Assembly (NCBI RefSeq): GCF_900112315.1
Contig: NZ_FOLL01000003.1
Coordinates: 234,683 to 298,682 of the forward strand
DNA: 64,000 bases
Reading direction: 5' to 3'
DNA from: Parapedobacter composti
Lineage (GTDB): Bacteria > Bacteroidota > Bacteroidia > Sphingobacteriales > Sphingobacteriaceae
A program made the position numbers and the translations under genes. The notes below the pieces were generated by a model. That model was not told the DNA's origin. It saw only the letters and a program-made list of their open reading frames with translations, and searched no databases. Below, one piece after another: positions 15,282-24,124 of the stretch; positions within the stretch are counted from its first letter, which is position 1, and the number at the start of each line of letters is the position of its first letter.

Positions 15282-16037
15282 TTAATAGCCGCTCAGGGCA
15301 AGGAACTTATGGGGGCTGTATCCGGCGAACGCTTTGAAATCGTTTATAAAGTGGGCTTGGTCATAATAGCCATTGGCATAGGCCGCGTGGGTGAGACTCG
15401 TATAGTTGGAATAGGTGTTCAGAACCGCTTCAAAACGGACGATTCTGGCAAACAGCTTGGGGTTAAACCCTGAAGCTGCTTTGAACCTTCGCTCAAACTG
15501 CTTCTGCGAAAGGCAGAAATGACCGGACAGGGCTTCAATATTGACATTGCCCTTGCGCTGCCGTATGAATTGCACCGCGTGTTTGATGAGGGGATCGCTG
15601 AGGCGTTGCCGCCGTAGGCATGAAACGAAATAGTCCGATAGGATGCGGATACGCTCTGGTGTTGAACGGGCTAAAGCAATTTTTTCGATGAGCGTTTTTC
15701 CATCATTGCCCAGCAGTGTTTCAAGCGAAAAAAAATGCCCGTTGACTTCCGGGGCGGGCATATGGAATAGGAACGGGACGGCGTGCGAATACAGCGAAAC
15801 GCCGAACAACTGGCAAAAGCCACCGGCAGGGAACTGGCCATGGCGATGGGTGTGCCCCTGAACGGAAGAAAAGACCAGATCCGAACCGCGGAAGGCAAAC
15901 GCGATTTCCGTAAGGCTATTTGCGGTCATGTAATACGTTGAGCTTGCCGCCAGGGATTGCGGGGCCCACTCGCCCGACCAAAAATGGCTGACCACATCGC
16001 GAAGTGCTTCGCAGGGGGCGATGGTGATATAGTTCAT
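15282..16037 (-). CDS. AraC-family regulator with DUF6597-type N-terminal domain
   Basis: 251 residues, leftward. The N-terminal part (APCEALRDVVSHFWSGEW) matches the DUF6597 sensor domain found before AraC HTH domains. The C-terminal half (about 150-251) has two HTH units: IEALSGHFCLSQKQFERRFK and LTHAAYANGYYDQAHFINDF, ending in FAGYSPHKFL. It is followed in transcription order by nothing close; upstream on the same strand, 31 nt away, lies the SRPBCC-domain gene, so the two may form one transcript. Ligand unknown. Confidence 0.9.
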   Translation of the reverse strand: MNYITIAPCEALRDVVSHFWSGEWAPQSLAASSTYYMTANSLTEIAFAFRGSDLVFSSVQGHTHRHGQFPAGGFCQLFGVSLYSHAVPFLFHMPAPEVNGHFFSLETLLGNDGKTLIEKIALARSTPERIRILSDYFVSCLRRQRLSDPLIKHAVQFIRQRKGNVNIEALSGHFCLSQKQFERRFKAASGFNPKLFARIVRFEAVLNTYSNYTSLTHAAYANGYYDQAHFINDFKAFAGYSPHKFLALSGY

Positions 16038-16068
16038 TCGTATCCGATTTCCGTGCAGGCGTTATTCC

Positions 16069-16449
16069 TTATTCGGTGTAAAACTCGATGAGTGACGCTG
16101 CGTATACCGTTTGCCAGCCGTCCACAATTTCATCATACGCTTCATCAGGTATGTTGGTTTGCCGTACTTCCATGGAGGTTCCCCGCTTATGGGCGTGCAG
16201 TTTAATGGTGACAATGGAAGGCGTTTCTTGGTCGCCGAAGTACCATTGCTGCTCGATTTTCTTTCCGGGTTCGAATGACAGGTTCTTGCCGGTTATCGCA
16301 CCATCCCAAAGGGAAAACTCCGTTTCCGGCTCGGCCACCATCACCACCTCGTCGCCGGTCCACAGCCGTATGGTCTCTGCGGTGGTGAGCGCCAAGTACA
16401 CCATTTCCGGCTCTGCCGGGATAATAAAATACGCTTTGTAGTCCCTCAT
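16069..16449 (-). CDS. SRPBCC/AHSA1-like (START-fold) domain protein
   Basis: 126 residues from ATG 16449; the longer ORF start at 16533 adds 28 residues that do not fit the family. The sequence begins with the typical first strand DYKAYFIIPAEPEMVYLALT, then TIRLWTGDEVVM, SLWDGAITGKNLSFEPGKKI and the C-terminal helix GWQTVYAASLIEFYTE, the layout of Aha1/START-like ligand-binding domains. A TAGCTTTG box (16465-16472 read leftward) suggests a promoter just upstream of this start. Role unknown; these proteins often bind hydrophobic ligands. Confidence 0.75.
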   Translation of the reverse strand: MRDYKAYFIIPAEPEMVYLALTTAETIRLWTGDEVVMVAEPETEFSLWDGAITGKNLSFEPGKKIEQQWYFGDQETPSIVTIKLHAHKRGTSMEVRQTNIPDEAYDEIVDGWQTVYAASLIEFYTE

Positions 16450-16590
16450 GCCGCTTATTTGCAGCAAAGCTACTCCTTTTTTCTGACAACCATCACACCA
16501 AGGCACAGTGTCGCTATTCCGGTGGCCAGCCAAGGTGCATTTATCTAAAAAGTTGCGTATATTTCCTGTCAGAAAACAAACGACGCTGTT

Positions 16591-17505
16591 ATGCTTGATT
16601 TAGTTATCGAATCCCGCCCCGCTGCGATAAGCGCCGAAATGAAGGTGAAGCGCATACTACCCTTCCGGCTACGCAGGATGATTGGCCCCTTTATCTTTAT
16701 GGATCATGCCGGGCCCATTGAAAACCGGATTGGCAATCCATCGGATATGGATGTATTGCCGCACCCCCATATTGGCCTTTCTACGGTCAGTTACCTGTTC
16801 GGTGGTGAGGTCACACACCGGGATAGCTTGGGCGTACAACAGGTGATCCGCCCGGGTGAAGTGAACTGGATGACCGCGGGTAGCGGCATAGCGCATTCAG
16901 AGCGGTTTGAAAGTCCGTCGGCATTGGCGGGCGGACTGGAAATGGTGCAGACCTGGGTGGCCCTCCCCGAAAAGGATGAGGAAGCGGCGCCTACGTTTGC
17001 CAACTATAAACCCGAGCAGTTGCCGGTTTTTACCGATAAAGGCCTCTGGATGCGCCTTATCGCGGGCGACGCTTATGGGTTGAAAAGCGATGTAACAACC
17101 AACTCGCCGTTGTTTTACCTGCATGTTATGTTGCAGGAAGGAGCGCATTTTGGTCTGCCGCAAGAGCATTCGGAGCGTGGCTTTTACATTGTCAAAGGGG
17201 CGGTGGAAATCGGGGGAACTACCTATGACAGCGGCAAGATGCTGGTATTCACAAAAGGGGTGGATCCGCGCATAGTAGCCAAGGAAGATACGACATTGAT
17301 GCTCCTTGGGGGTGAACCCTTGGGTGAACGCTTCATTTGGTGGAACTTTGTTTCTTCGCGGAGGGAACGCATTGAACAGGCCAAAGAGGATTGGAAGCAA
17401 GGCCGGTTTATCCTGCCCCCGAACGATAACGAGGTCTTCATCCCGCTTCCGGAAGACCGTTCGAGGCCGACAGGTACACCGCCTAACCCTGAACCGCTTT
17501 CGTAA
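16591..17505 (+). CDS. Pirin-family protein
   Basis: 304 residues with both pirin cupin halves. The N-terminal metal site is visible: HPH at 58-60 in VLPHPHIGLSTVSYLF, and H102 with E104 in MTAGSGIAHSER. FIFMDHAGP precedes it. The C-terminal half carries the pirin_C cupin. Pirins are iron-binding cupins; bacterial members show quercetinase activity or bind dehydrogenases, so the physiological role is open. A YdeI-like gene follows after 13 nt, most likely in the same transcript. Confidence 0.9.
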   Translation: MLDLVIESRPAAISAEMKVKRILPFRLRRMIGPFIFMDHAGPIENRIGNPSDMDVLPHPHIGLSTVSYLFGGEVTHRDSLGVQQVIRPGEVNWMTAGSGIAHSERFESPSALAGGLEMVQTWVALPEKDEEAAPTFANYKPEQLPVFTDKGLWMRLIAGDAYGLKSDVTTNSPLFYLHVMLQEGAHFGLPQEHSERGFYIVKGAVEIGGTTYDSGKMLVFTKGVDPRIVAKEDTTLMLLGGEPLGERFIWWNFVSSRRERIEQAKEDWKQGRFILPPNDNEVFIPLPEDRSRPTGTPPNPEPLS

Positions 17506-17518
17506 AGGCTACTCCGCG

Positions 17519-18091
17519 ATGAAAGATCATGAAAAACTGTATGCAGCCACCCGGGAAGAATGGAGAAGGTGGTTAAGCGAAAACCACCGCGAAAAACAAG
17601 GGGTATGGCTGGTTACGTACAGCAAAAAGTCAGGCAAGCCGACGTTGACCTGGAGCGAAGCGGTGGATGAAGCCTTGTGCTTTGGCTGGATAGATAGTAT
17701 TAAAAAGAAATTGGACGAAGAGCGTGCGATGCAGTTTTTCGGCAAACGGAAGCCAACGAGCACGTGGTCTAAAATTAACAAAGAAAAGGTAAGCCGGTTA
17801 ATTGAGGAAGGACGGATGACACCCGCTGGCTTGGCGTGTGTGGAGGTAGCGCAGCAAAATGGCTGCTGGACCATACTGGATGAGGTGGAGGCGTTAACGA
17901 TTCCGGAAGATTTGGAAGCGGCATTCTTGCTGCATGACGGTGCAAAGAATTATTTTGACAGCTTAAGTAGGTCTGCCCGGAAGGCTATCTTGACGTGGGT
18001 GGTATTGGCTAAACGCCCTGATACCCGGCAAAAACGTGTAAACGAAATAGCGGTGTTGGCAGCGCAAAACAAAAAGCCGAAGCAGTTTTGA
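17519..18091 (+). CDS. YdeI/OmpD-associated family protein
   Basis: 190 residues from ATG 17519 (an ORF overlapping pirin would start earlier, but the family begins near here). Signature stretches: WRRWLSENHREKQGVWLV, LTWSEAVDEALCFGWIDSIK, FGKRKPTSTWSKINKEKVSR and a Lys-rich end. This is the YdeI/OmdA family, small soluble proteins linked in some bacteria to peptide resistance; a molecular role is not known. A stem-loop (18133-18165) follows after 41 nt. Confidence 0.85.
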   Translation: MKDHEKLYAATREEWRRWLSENHREKQGVWLVTYSKKSGKPTLTWSEAVDEALCFGWIDSIKKKLDEERAMQFFGKRKPTSTWSKINKEKVSRLIEEGRMTPAGLACVEVAQQNGCWTILDEVEALTIPEDLEAAFLLHDGAKNYFDSLSRSARKAILTWVVLAKRPDTRQKRVNEIAVLAAQNKKPKQF

Positions 18092-18132
18092 TGGCTGAAA
18101 GTGCTGAAGTCTTGCCTTTCTGGTAAAAAACG

Positions 18133-18165
18133 AAAGGTTTCCAAACGGGGAGAATGGAAACCTTT
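18133..18165 (+). terminator. Stem-loop after the YdeI-like gene
   Basis: Perfect 10-bp stem AAAGGTTTCC / GGAAACCTTT around a 13-base loop, 41 nt after the stop codon. No T-run follows on the + strand, so terminator function is only likely, not certain. Confidence 0.45.
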
Positions 18166-18295
18166 ACTAACCAATTATAAACCTAAATTATGATGCTGCA
18201 AATATCCGGATATTATTTTAATTAACCATGCTGGACTATGCTGGTCGCTGAATTCTGGATCCATCTTTGTATTATGGCAGCAAAGAGATAAGAAC

Positions 18296-18613
18296 ATGAC
18301 GATACAAGTAAATTCAGACAAGAACATTCAGGTAACCGAAAGTTATGCTAACCGGATTACCGAGCAATTGAACGATTCCCTGGCCCGGTTTGAGGAATTC
18401 ATTACACGGCTGGAAGTATTTTTGGCCGATGAAAATAGTGAAAGGCAAGGCAGCAACGATAAGCGCTGCACGATAGAAGTGCGAATAAAGGGCGTTGCGC
18501 CGGAGGCCGTAACCGCGACAGCGGATAATATTGACGTGGCATTCAAACAAGCGGTGGACAAAGTGGCCCAACTGCTGAGGACCCGTACCGATAAAATGAA
18601 AAGCCATTCTTAG
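18296..18613 (+). CDS. HPF/RaiA-like ribosome-associated protein
   Basis: 105 residues matching the ribosome hibernation-promoting factor fold: MTIQVNSDKNIQVTESYANR, an acidic-basic central part, then TIEVRIKGVAPEAVTATADN and NIDVAFKQAVDKVAQLLRTR. Sigma-54 modulation/HPF proteins bind the decoding region of the 30S subunit in stationary phase. The usual beta-alpha-beta-beta-beta-alpha order can be followed, but the central region is more acidic than in true HPF, so it may be a diverged paralog. Confidence 0.7.
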   Translation: MTIQVNSDKNIQVTESYANRITEQLNDSLARFEEFITRLEVFLADENSERQGSNDKRCTIEVRIKGVAPEAVTATADNIDVAFKQAVDKVAQLLRTRTDKMKSHS

Positions 18614-18628
18614 CGGTATGCCGCTAAG
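18609..18628. terminator. Stem-loop between convergent genes
   Basis: CTTAGCGG-tatg-CCGCTAAG, a perfect 8-bp stem that includes the stop codon of the HPF-like gene and the last bases of the aminotransferase gene on the other strand. No T-run on either side. Confidence 0.45.
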
Positions 18629-19793
18629 GTTGATCGGCCAACCGGAAGCCACGCACTAACCGGGACAGTCCGTCGTTGAGCAGCGAACGGGGGCAGGCAA
18701 TATTGATGCGCAGGAAACCTTCGCCCGCCTGGCCATATAGCGTGCCCGGGTTAAGCCACAGCTTTTCTTGACGCCGCAGTTTATCGGCGAAAGCCGCCGT
18801 CGAGGTGATGACGGCGCGGCAATCTAACCAAACCAGGTAGGTGGCTTGCAAGGGAACGACCGCAATGTGCGGAAGGTGCGTTGCGCAGAAGGCCGTTAAA
18901 TGGGCCAGGTTGCCTGTGAGGTAGGTTTTGAGTGCTTCCAACCAATCGTCGCCCTGCTCGTAAGCGGCGATAAGGGCCTCGATGGCGAACGGGGTCAACA
19001 GGGCCATCTCCCGGGTGTTGAATACCTCTTGGATGCGTTTCCTGAAATCCTCGCGTTCAGAAAACAGGTACGCCACCTGGAGCCCCGCTAAGTTGAAGGT
19101 CTTACTGGGCGAACTTATCGTAACCGTACGCAGGCTATGCTCCTGCTCTAAGGACGCAAACGGGGTGTGTTTGTGATTGCCGAAAACCAGATCGGAATGG
19201 ATTTCATCGGACACGACGACCACCCCGTGCCGCGCGCAAATGTCGCCGATGCGACGAAGTTCTTCGGCCGTCCAGACGCGGCCCACGGGATTGTGCGGAT
19301 TGCTGAGCAGGAGCAGTGTCACAGCGGGGTCTGCCGCCTTGGCTTCCAAATCATCAAAGGCTATCTGATAATGCCCCCCCTGGAAATGCAAAGGGTTTTC
19401 TACCACCTGGCGCCCGCTGTTGCTGATGCTCATAAAGAAATGGTTGTATACCGGGGGCTGCACCAAGATCTTGTCGCCCGGGGCGGTAAGTGCCTGGATG
19501 GTGGCCGACAGGGCGGGGATGACGCCCGTAACCGGAAGTAGCCAATGGGGCTGGAGGGTAAAACCGTGCCGCTTGTGCCACCAGGAGACGATGGCGTCGT
19601 AAAAACGCTGCGGGGTTTGCGTGTACCCAAACACGCCATGGGCAACCCTGTTTTGCAAGGCTTCTACAATGGCAGGGGCGGCTTTGAAGTCCATATCGGC
19701 CACCCACATGGGCAGCACGTCTGCTTCCGCGGCATCCCATTTAATGCTATCGGTGTTTTTACGGTCAACGGGTTCGTCAAAGTGATAATCCAT
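18624..19793 (-). CDS. MalY/PatB-family PLP aminotransferase (cystathionine beta-lyase type)
   Basis: 389 residues from ATG 19793, which has AGAAGGA just upstream; an in-frame TTG at 19808 is a weaker choice. Fold type I motifs: LPMWVADMDFKAAPAI, YTQTPQRFYDAI, SNPHNPVGRVW, VVSDEIHSDLVF and the PLP lysine in SSPSKTFNLAGLQ. MalY/PatB enzymes cleave C-S bonds (cystathionine to homocysteine, pyruvate and ammonia). They are cytosolic. The neighbouring genes give no further hint; a sulfur-amino-acid role is taken from the family. Confidence 0.9.
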   Translation of the reverse strand: MDYHFDEPVDRKNTDSIKWDAAEADVLPMWVADMDFKAAPAIVEALQNRVAHGVFGYTQTPQRFYDAIVSWWHKRHGFTLQPHWLLPVTGVIPALSATIQALTAPGDKILVQPPVYNHFFMSISNSGRQVVENPLHFQGGHYQIAFDDLEAKAADPAVTLLLLSNPHNPVGRVWTAEELRRIGDICARHGVVVVSDEIHSDLVFGNHKHTPFASLEQEHSLRTVTISSPSKTFNLAGLQVAYLFSEREDFRKRIQEVFNTREMALLTPFAIEALIAAYEQGDDWLEALKTYLTGNLAHLTAFCATHLPHIAVVPLQATYLVWLDCRAVITSTAAFADKLRRQEKLWLNPGTLYGQAGEGFLRINIACPRSLLNDGLSRLVRGFRLADQP

Positions 19794-19875
19794 GGTTCCT
19801 TCTTTCAACGGTAGCTAAGATAACGTTTTGCCGGAAATTATTATCTTTAACACGCAGCTAACCGTCTAAATTGAC

Positions 19876-19908
19876 ATGGCATCTGAACGGATAAGCTCGT
19901 TGAAATGA
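19876..19908 (+). other. Ten-codon upstream ORF overlapping the next start
   Basis: MASERISSLK with its TGA stop overlapping the ATG of the following gene (ATGA at 19905-19908). Such an overlap allows translational coupling. Whether it is translated is unknown. Confidence 0.3.
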
Positions 19909-20417
19909 CTTACGAAGAAGGTGTACGTTACATGATTCAACTTTGCACGGAGCGGCGGGGACGCGGCCCCTGCTCGTTCTGGGTGGGCAAGTTGCTGATA
20001 GAATATCCGGGGTATAAAGCCGTAGGCGACTATCGGCTGTCTATTGACGGAAAGGCCTACACCCATGAGGAAATGGTATGGCGGTTGTACCACAAAACTA
20101 CCGGAGCAAATGCACCTAGTGCAATGGCCGCGTTGGAAGACCTGTTTCTGCGGGGCCTGACCAGCCGGTATTCGTTTTTCGGGCAGGACGAAAAAGAGCT
20201 GATTTACTGGATAACCTTGCAGGAGGATATCAATTATCCGCCTGATAGGGGTTATCAGGGCCGGAAACTGGCGTACCAGCGGTTTTATGAGGCGATGTTG
20301 GCGAAGTTAGGCCACATCGATATCAGGGAAGTAGTTAGGCGGACCAATAACCATTTCGGTCCCCGGCCGCCGCTGCTTCGTATTGAAGGGGTTAACCACC
20401 CAATTTTCTACCGGTAA
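19905..20417 (+). CDS. Hypothetical protein, 170 aa
   Basis: Soluble, no signal peptide or membrane helix. Two parts can be seen: an N-terminal segment (MTYEEGVRYMIQLCTERRGR, then VGKLLIEYPGYKAVGDYRLS, DGKAYTHEEMVWRLYH) and a helical C-terminal part (AALEDLFLRGLTSRYSFFGQ to LGHIDIREVVRRTNNHFG). I recognise no family. The ATG overlaps the stop of a ten-codon upstream ORF. It points toward the Dam-type methylase gene 98 nt downstream and could be transcribed with it; a link to DNA modification is only a guess from position. Confidence 0.65.
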   Translation: MTYEEGVRYMIQLCTERRGRGPCSFWVGKLLIEYPGYKAVGDYRLSIDGKAYTHEEMVWRLYHKTTGANAPSAMAALEDLFLRGLTSRYSFFGQDEKELIYWITLQEDINYPPDRGYQGRKLAYQRFYEAMLAKLGHIDIREVVRRTNNHFGPRPPLLRIEGVNHPIFYR

Positions 20418-20515
20418 ACCGCAGCAAGCCACGCGGCCGCGGCAATAGTAGGGCTTAATTGGTATTTTGATGGAAAATGACGAGCTTTGGAGCTAACTAT
20501 TTTAGTTAAGTTTTT

Positions 20516-21352
20516 GTGGCCAAAAATCAGTTAGTATCCCCATTCTTGAAATGGGTGGGCGGCAAGCGGCAGCTCATCTACGAAATCATGGCGTTAAAGC
20601 CTGCCCGATTTGGCACTTATTACGAACCGTTTGTGGGCGGTGGGGCGGTGCTGTTTCACCTGCAGCCGCGCCGTGCGGTAATCAACGATGCAAACGGGGA
20701 GTTAATTAATGTCTACAATGTTATCAAGACTCAACTGAACGATTTGGTGGCCGATCTGAAAACGCACGAAAACAATGCGGATTATTTTTATGCACTGCGG
20801 GCATTGGACCGCCAGCCTGCATATGCTGATTTGCCCGACCTGAGAAGGGCATCGCGGTTCATTTACTTAAATAAGACCTGTTACAATGGGTTATACCGGG
20901 TGAACAGCGCGGGGGAATTTAATACGCCGTTTGGGCGGTATAAAAAACCTAACATTGTGAATGAACCCACGCTGAAGGCGGTAAGCGACTACCTTAACGA
21001 TGCGGAGATTACGGTGTTGAACACCGACTATGAAACCGCGCTGGCCGGCGCGGCGCGGAATGATTTTGTTTACCTGGATCCACCATACCACCCCGTATCG
21101 CCGACGTCGAATTTTACGGGCTATGTGCAAGGTGGGTGGAATGCAGACGACCAGGTGCGCCTCCGGGATGTTTGCGATAGGTTGCACGCGCGTGGCGTGA
21201 AATTTTTGCTTTCCAACTCGGCGGTACCGCTCATCAAGGAGCTGTATGCGGCTTATGATGTCCGTACGGTGAAAGCAACCCGCGCGGTGAATTCTGCGGC
21301 AGATAAGCGGGGCGTGGTAGACGAATACCTGATACGCAATTATGACGACTGA
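20516..21352 (+). CDS. dam: Dam-family DNA adenine N6-methyltransferase (orphan)
   Basis: 278 residues, GTG start at 20516. All landmarks of an alpha-class adenine methylase are present in order: WVGGKRQL (13-20), EPFVGGGA (SAM motif I, 37-44), a target-recognition region with FIYLNKTCYNGLYRVN, and DPPY (188-191, catalytic), ending in RNYDD. The family methylates the adenine of GATC or related sites. No restriction gene lies beside it, so it is probably an orphan methylase, unless the unknown 170-aa protein upstream is its partner. Followed after 102 nt by an NYN-domain gene. Confidence 0.9.
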   Translation: MAKNQLVSPFLKWVGGKRQLIYEIMALKPARFGTYYEPFVGGGAVLFHLQPRRAVINDANGELINVYNVIKTQLNDLVADLKTHENNADYFYALRALDRQPAYADLPDLRRASRFIYLNKTCYNGLYRVNSAGEFNTPFGRYKKPNIVNEPTLKAVSDYLNDAEITVLNTDYETALAGAARNDFVYLDPPYHPVSPTSNFTGYVQGGWNADDQVRLRDVCDRLHARGVKFLLSNSAVPLIKELYAAYDVRTVKATRAVNSAADKRGVVDEYLIRNYDD

Positions 21353-21454
21353 TATGGTTTGGGGCTTGTTGGAACAGCTTTTGACACAGGGCGAAAAATT
21401 GCCGAACCCTAACTGCGATTAAATTGACTACCTTCGTATTGGTTAAATGTAAAC

Positions 21455-22285
21455 ATGTTTATGGCGCAGGAGGTAGATTTAAAAATTGCGGTGCTGATTG
21501 ATGCAGACAATGTGTCAAGCTCGAAGATAGCAAGCATCCTGGACGAAGTGAAGCGGTACGGGATACCGTCTGTTAAGCGGATATATGCAGATTGGACGAA
21601 ATCGCACGTGGTGGGATGGAAGGAACCGCTGCTTACGCATGCGATAACGCCCATCCAACAGTATAGTTATACGAGCGGAAAGAACTCTTCGGATTCAGCG
21701 CTCATCATCGATGCGATGGACATTCTCCATAGTCAACAGGTGGATGGGTTTACTATTGTTTCGAGCGACAGTGACTTTACGAGGCTGGCCATCCGGCTGC
21801 GCGAGTCTGGCAAATTGGTGATTGGTGTGGGTGAAAAGAAAACGCCCAAACCTTTTATTGCGGCATGTGATAAATTCATTTACATCGAAATACTGGATAA
21901 GGAAGATGCTAAACCTGCGCCTAAAACCAAGGTGCCTGCGGAAACGGTGGATACGGCTACTAAGGTGCTGAAGCCTGCAAGCCAAGGTACGCCGGAATAT
22001 GAACCCATTGGCCGTGAGTTGCTTGACCTGCTGAAAGCTTCGGTAAATGATGTGGCGGACGAAGGGGGATGGGCGCCGTTATCGGCCATTGGTGGCCTGC
22101 TTAATAAACGGAAGCCCGACTTTGACCCCAGGGTGTATGGGTTTTCCAAGCTTACACCGCTGTTTAAGTCGCTGGACGAACATTTTGAGGTGGAAGAAAA
22201 AAGTACCGAGAAAACCAAAATCAAACACGTATACATTAGAATCAAGGAAGCGCAGAAAGCCATCAGGCGAAGGGCGAAGAAGTGA
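21455..22285 (+). CDS. NYN-domain (LabA/DUF88) protein with OST-HTH/LOTUS C-terminus
   Basis: 276 residues (ATG 21455 or 21461). N-terminal NYN PIN-like domain, about 8-150: VLIDADNVSSSKI, GKNSSDSALIIDAMDIL and IVSSDSDFTRLAIRLRE place the acidic residues expected of this putative RNase fold. A Pro/Lys-rich linker (about 150-180) leads to an OST-HTH/LOTUS domain (about 190-265, ELLDLLKASVNDVADEGGWA, then YGFSKLTPLFKSL). The pairing is common in bacteria and is thought to act on RNA. The C-terminus is very basic (RRRAKK). Confidence 0.9.
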   Translation: MFMAQEVDLKIAVLIDADNVSSSKIASILDEVKRYGIPSVKRIYADWTKSHVVGWKEPLLTHAITPIQQYSYTSGKNSSDSALIIDAMDILHSQQVDGFTIVSSDSDFTRLAIRLRESGKLVIGVGEKKTPKPFIAACDKFIYIEILDKEDAKPAPKTKVPAETVDTATKVLKPASQGTPEYEPIGRELLDLLKASVNDVADEGGWAPLSAIGGLLNKRKPDFDPRVYGFSKLTPLFKSLDEHFEVEEKSTEKTKIKHVYIRIKEAQKAIRRRAKK

Positions 22286-22317
22286 CGACAGTGGTACAGT
22301 ACAGGCCTTTCTTATGG

Positions 22318-23316
22318 TTACACCAGCAGGGCGGCAGGATTTTCGGGCTCAAGGCCTTGCGATAGCCGTGATAGATTTTGCAGGGTGGTGGTAGCGATTT
22401 CTTCCATCGCTTCCATGGTAAAAAAGGCTTGATGGCCGGTAACGAGCACATTAGGGAAGCTCATCAGCAACTGGATGGTGTCGTCGTTGAGTATGGTCTG
22501 GGAAAGGTCGCGGAAGAACAGTTTGTCTTCTTGCTCGTAAACGTCAATGCCTAAATAGCCGATATGCTTGGAACGTAGGCCTTCCAATATGGCTGCCGTG
22601 TCGATGAGTCCGCCACGACTGGTGTTGATGATCATAACGCCGGGCTTCATCTGCCGGAGGGATGCACTGTTGATAAGGTGGCGGGTACTTTCCAGCAATG
22701 GGCAATGCAAGGAAACGATGTCTGCCTGGGCGAACAAATCGGATAAGGGCCGGTAACTAACGCCGATTGCACTGAGGGTGTCGTCTTCATGGATGTCATG
22801 CGCAATCAGTTTGCAACCGAAGCCACTCATGATACGGGCAAATGCCTTGCCGATGTTACCGGTGCCAACGATGCCGATGGTTTTCCCGTGCAGGTTGAAG
22901 CCCATCAGTCCATTGAGCGAAAAGTTCTGCTCCCGCACCCGGTTGTAGGCTTTGTGCGTTTTACGGTTGAGGGTGAGGATCATGGCCAGCGCATGTTCGG
23001 CCACGGCTTCGGGCGAGTAGGCTGGAACCCTGCATACGCGTAAACCCAGCGCTTTGGCGGCGTCAAGATCCAAGTTGTTGAAACCGGCACTGCGCAAGGC
23101 GATGTATTTCACGCCCTTTTCTGCCAAAACCTGCAGTACCTCGGCGTTTAGTTTATCATTGACAAAGGCGCATATGGCCGTGGAGTCTTCAACGGCATTG
23201 ACGATATGCGGCCCAAGGTGGGTTTCGTAATACACCAGTTCAAACCGAAAGTTGGCATTGAGCCTGTCGAAGAATGCCTTATCATAGGGCTTGGCGGAAA
23301 AAAAGGTGACTTTCAT
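22318..23316 (-). CDS. 2-hydroxyacid dehydrogenase (D-lactate dehydrogenase-like)
   Basis: 332 residues from ATG 23316; the ORF extends 37 codons further but those do not fit. NAD motif GIVGTGNIGKAFARI, then HDIHEDD, LHCPLLESTRHLINSASL, MIINTSRGGLIDT with the catalytic Arg nearby, GIDVYEQEDKLF and the catalytic His in VLVTGHQAFFTMEA. This is the fermentative D-lactate dehydrogenase branch (pyruvate to D-lactate). TATCTTTA lies 4 nt before the ATG with TTG 20 bases further up, so the mRNA may begin at the start codon. Confidence 0.9.
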   Translation of the reverse strand: MKVTFFSAKPYDKAFFDRLNANFRFELVYYETHLGPHIVNAVEDSTAICAFVNDKLNAEVLQVLAEKGVKYIALRSAGFNNLDLDAAKALGLRVCRVPAYSPEAVAEHALAMILTLNRKTHKAYNRVREQNFSLNGLMGFNLHGKTIGIVGTGNIGKAFARIMSGFGCKLIAHDIHEDDTLSAIGVSYRPLSDLFAQADIVSLHCPLLESTRHLINSASLRQMKPGVMIINTSRGGLIDTAAILEGLRSKHIGYLGIDVYEQEDKLFFRDLSQTILNDDTIQLLMSFPNVLVTGHQAFFTMEAMEEIATTTLQNLSRLSQGLEPENPAALLV

Positions 23317-23362
23317 GAAGTAAAGATAAATAGCCGCACCTACAAATGCAATGCCGCGGTTA

Positions 23363-23725
23363 TTATCCTGCTTGGTAAGGCACAGCCTCAATGACGTAGA
23401 CCCGGCGCAGCATGAGGTATAGCGCAAGACAGGGTTGGTCTTCTTCGGGCTTCAGCGGACGTATGGTAACCCGTACTTTTTGGCCGGCCTGAAACGAATC
23501 GGTAAGATTGCGCGTGCCGAACCACCCGTCGTGGATTTCCGGATTGTCCAGTACCGCGCGCAGCCGCGCGAAGTCGCGCTCTTCAAACCGTATCTGCTGT
23601 TCTGTGCAGGGGTTTGAGGCTCCTAAATAGGTAACGATGAATTGGTTGGACGTGAATGCTTCCTGCCGGTCGCAGCGGATGAAAAACGTGGCACACAACA
23701 ATAAGGCTAACCAGATCCTGTTCAT
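23363..23725 (-). CDS. Small hypothetical lipoprotein
   Basis: 120 residues. Hydrophobic leader MNRIWLALLLCATFFIRC with a lipobox-like FIRC (Cys18), then a globular part with IVTYLGASNPCTEQQIRFEE and VRVTIRPLKPEEDQPCLALY. Two further Cys could pair. It lies 46 nt upstream of the dehydrogenase gene on the same strand. No family recognised. Confidence 0.6.
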   Translation of the reverse strand: MNRIWLALLLCATFFIRCDRQEAFTSNQFIVTYLGASNPCTEQQIRFEERDFARLRAVLDNPEIHDGWFGTRNLTDSFQAGQKVRVTIRPLKPEEDQPCLALYLMLRRVYVIEAVPYQAG

Positions 23726-23786
23726 AGCGGGTTATAAGCTTTCGGGGAAGACGGATATTTCGGTGCTATCGCTACAAGGGCTTTCA

Positions 23787-24119
23787 TTAACTGCGCCGCG
23801 GCGGGTTGACCACCGCATGATAGGCGGATAACAGGGCTTCGAATACCAGTTCGCGGGCGACATTATCAAGGGCAAAGGTGGTGGCTCCTTTATCGCCCCA
23901 TTTGTTTGGTACGGGATAGATGTTAGCCGAATCCATGGCACAAAACAAGGCTTGTTCTTCGGGCGTGAGGAAAATGTTGGCGGTATTGTCTGCAGCTAAG
24001 TATGAGGCAAACATCCGCTTGCCTGCAACGCGGTACCCTTGCCGGTCGAAATGCGGACGCTGTTCGGTGCCCGGGAACGACAGTGCCATTTCTGTAAAAG
24101 TGTCTCCGTTGATCATCAC
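23787..24119 (-). CDS. MmcQ/YjbR-family DNA-binding-like protein
   Basis: 110 residues with the family signature: FTEMALSFPGTEQRPHFDRQ, GYRVAGKRMFASYL, then IYPVPNKWGDKGATTFAL and a final helix VFEALLSAYHAV. MmcQ/YjbR proteins are small double-wing DNA-binding-like folds whose role is not defined. It begins 5 nt after the ATP-grasp gene stop, in one transcript with it. Confidence 0.85.
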   Translation of the reverse strand: MMINGDTFTEMALSFPGTEQRPHFDRQGYRVAGKRMFASYLAADNTANIFLTPEEQALFCAMDSANIYPVPNKWGDKGATTFALDNVARELVFEALLSAYHAVVNPPRRS

Positions 24120-24124
24120 TCACC

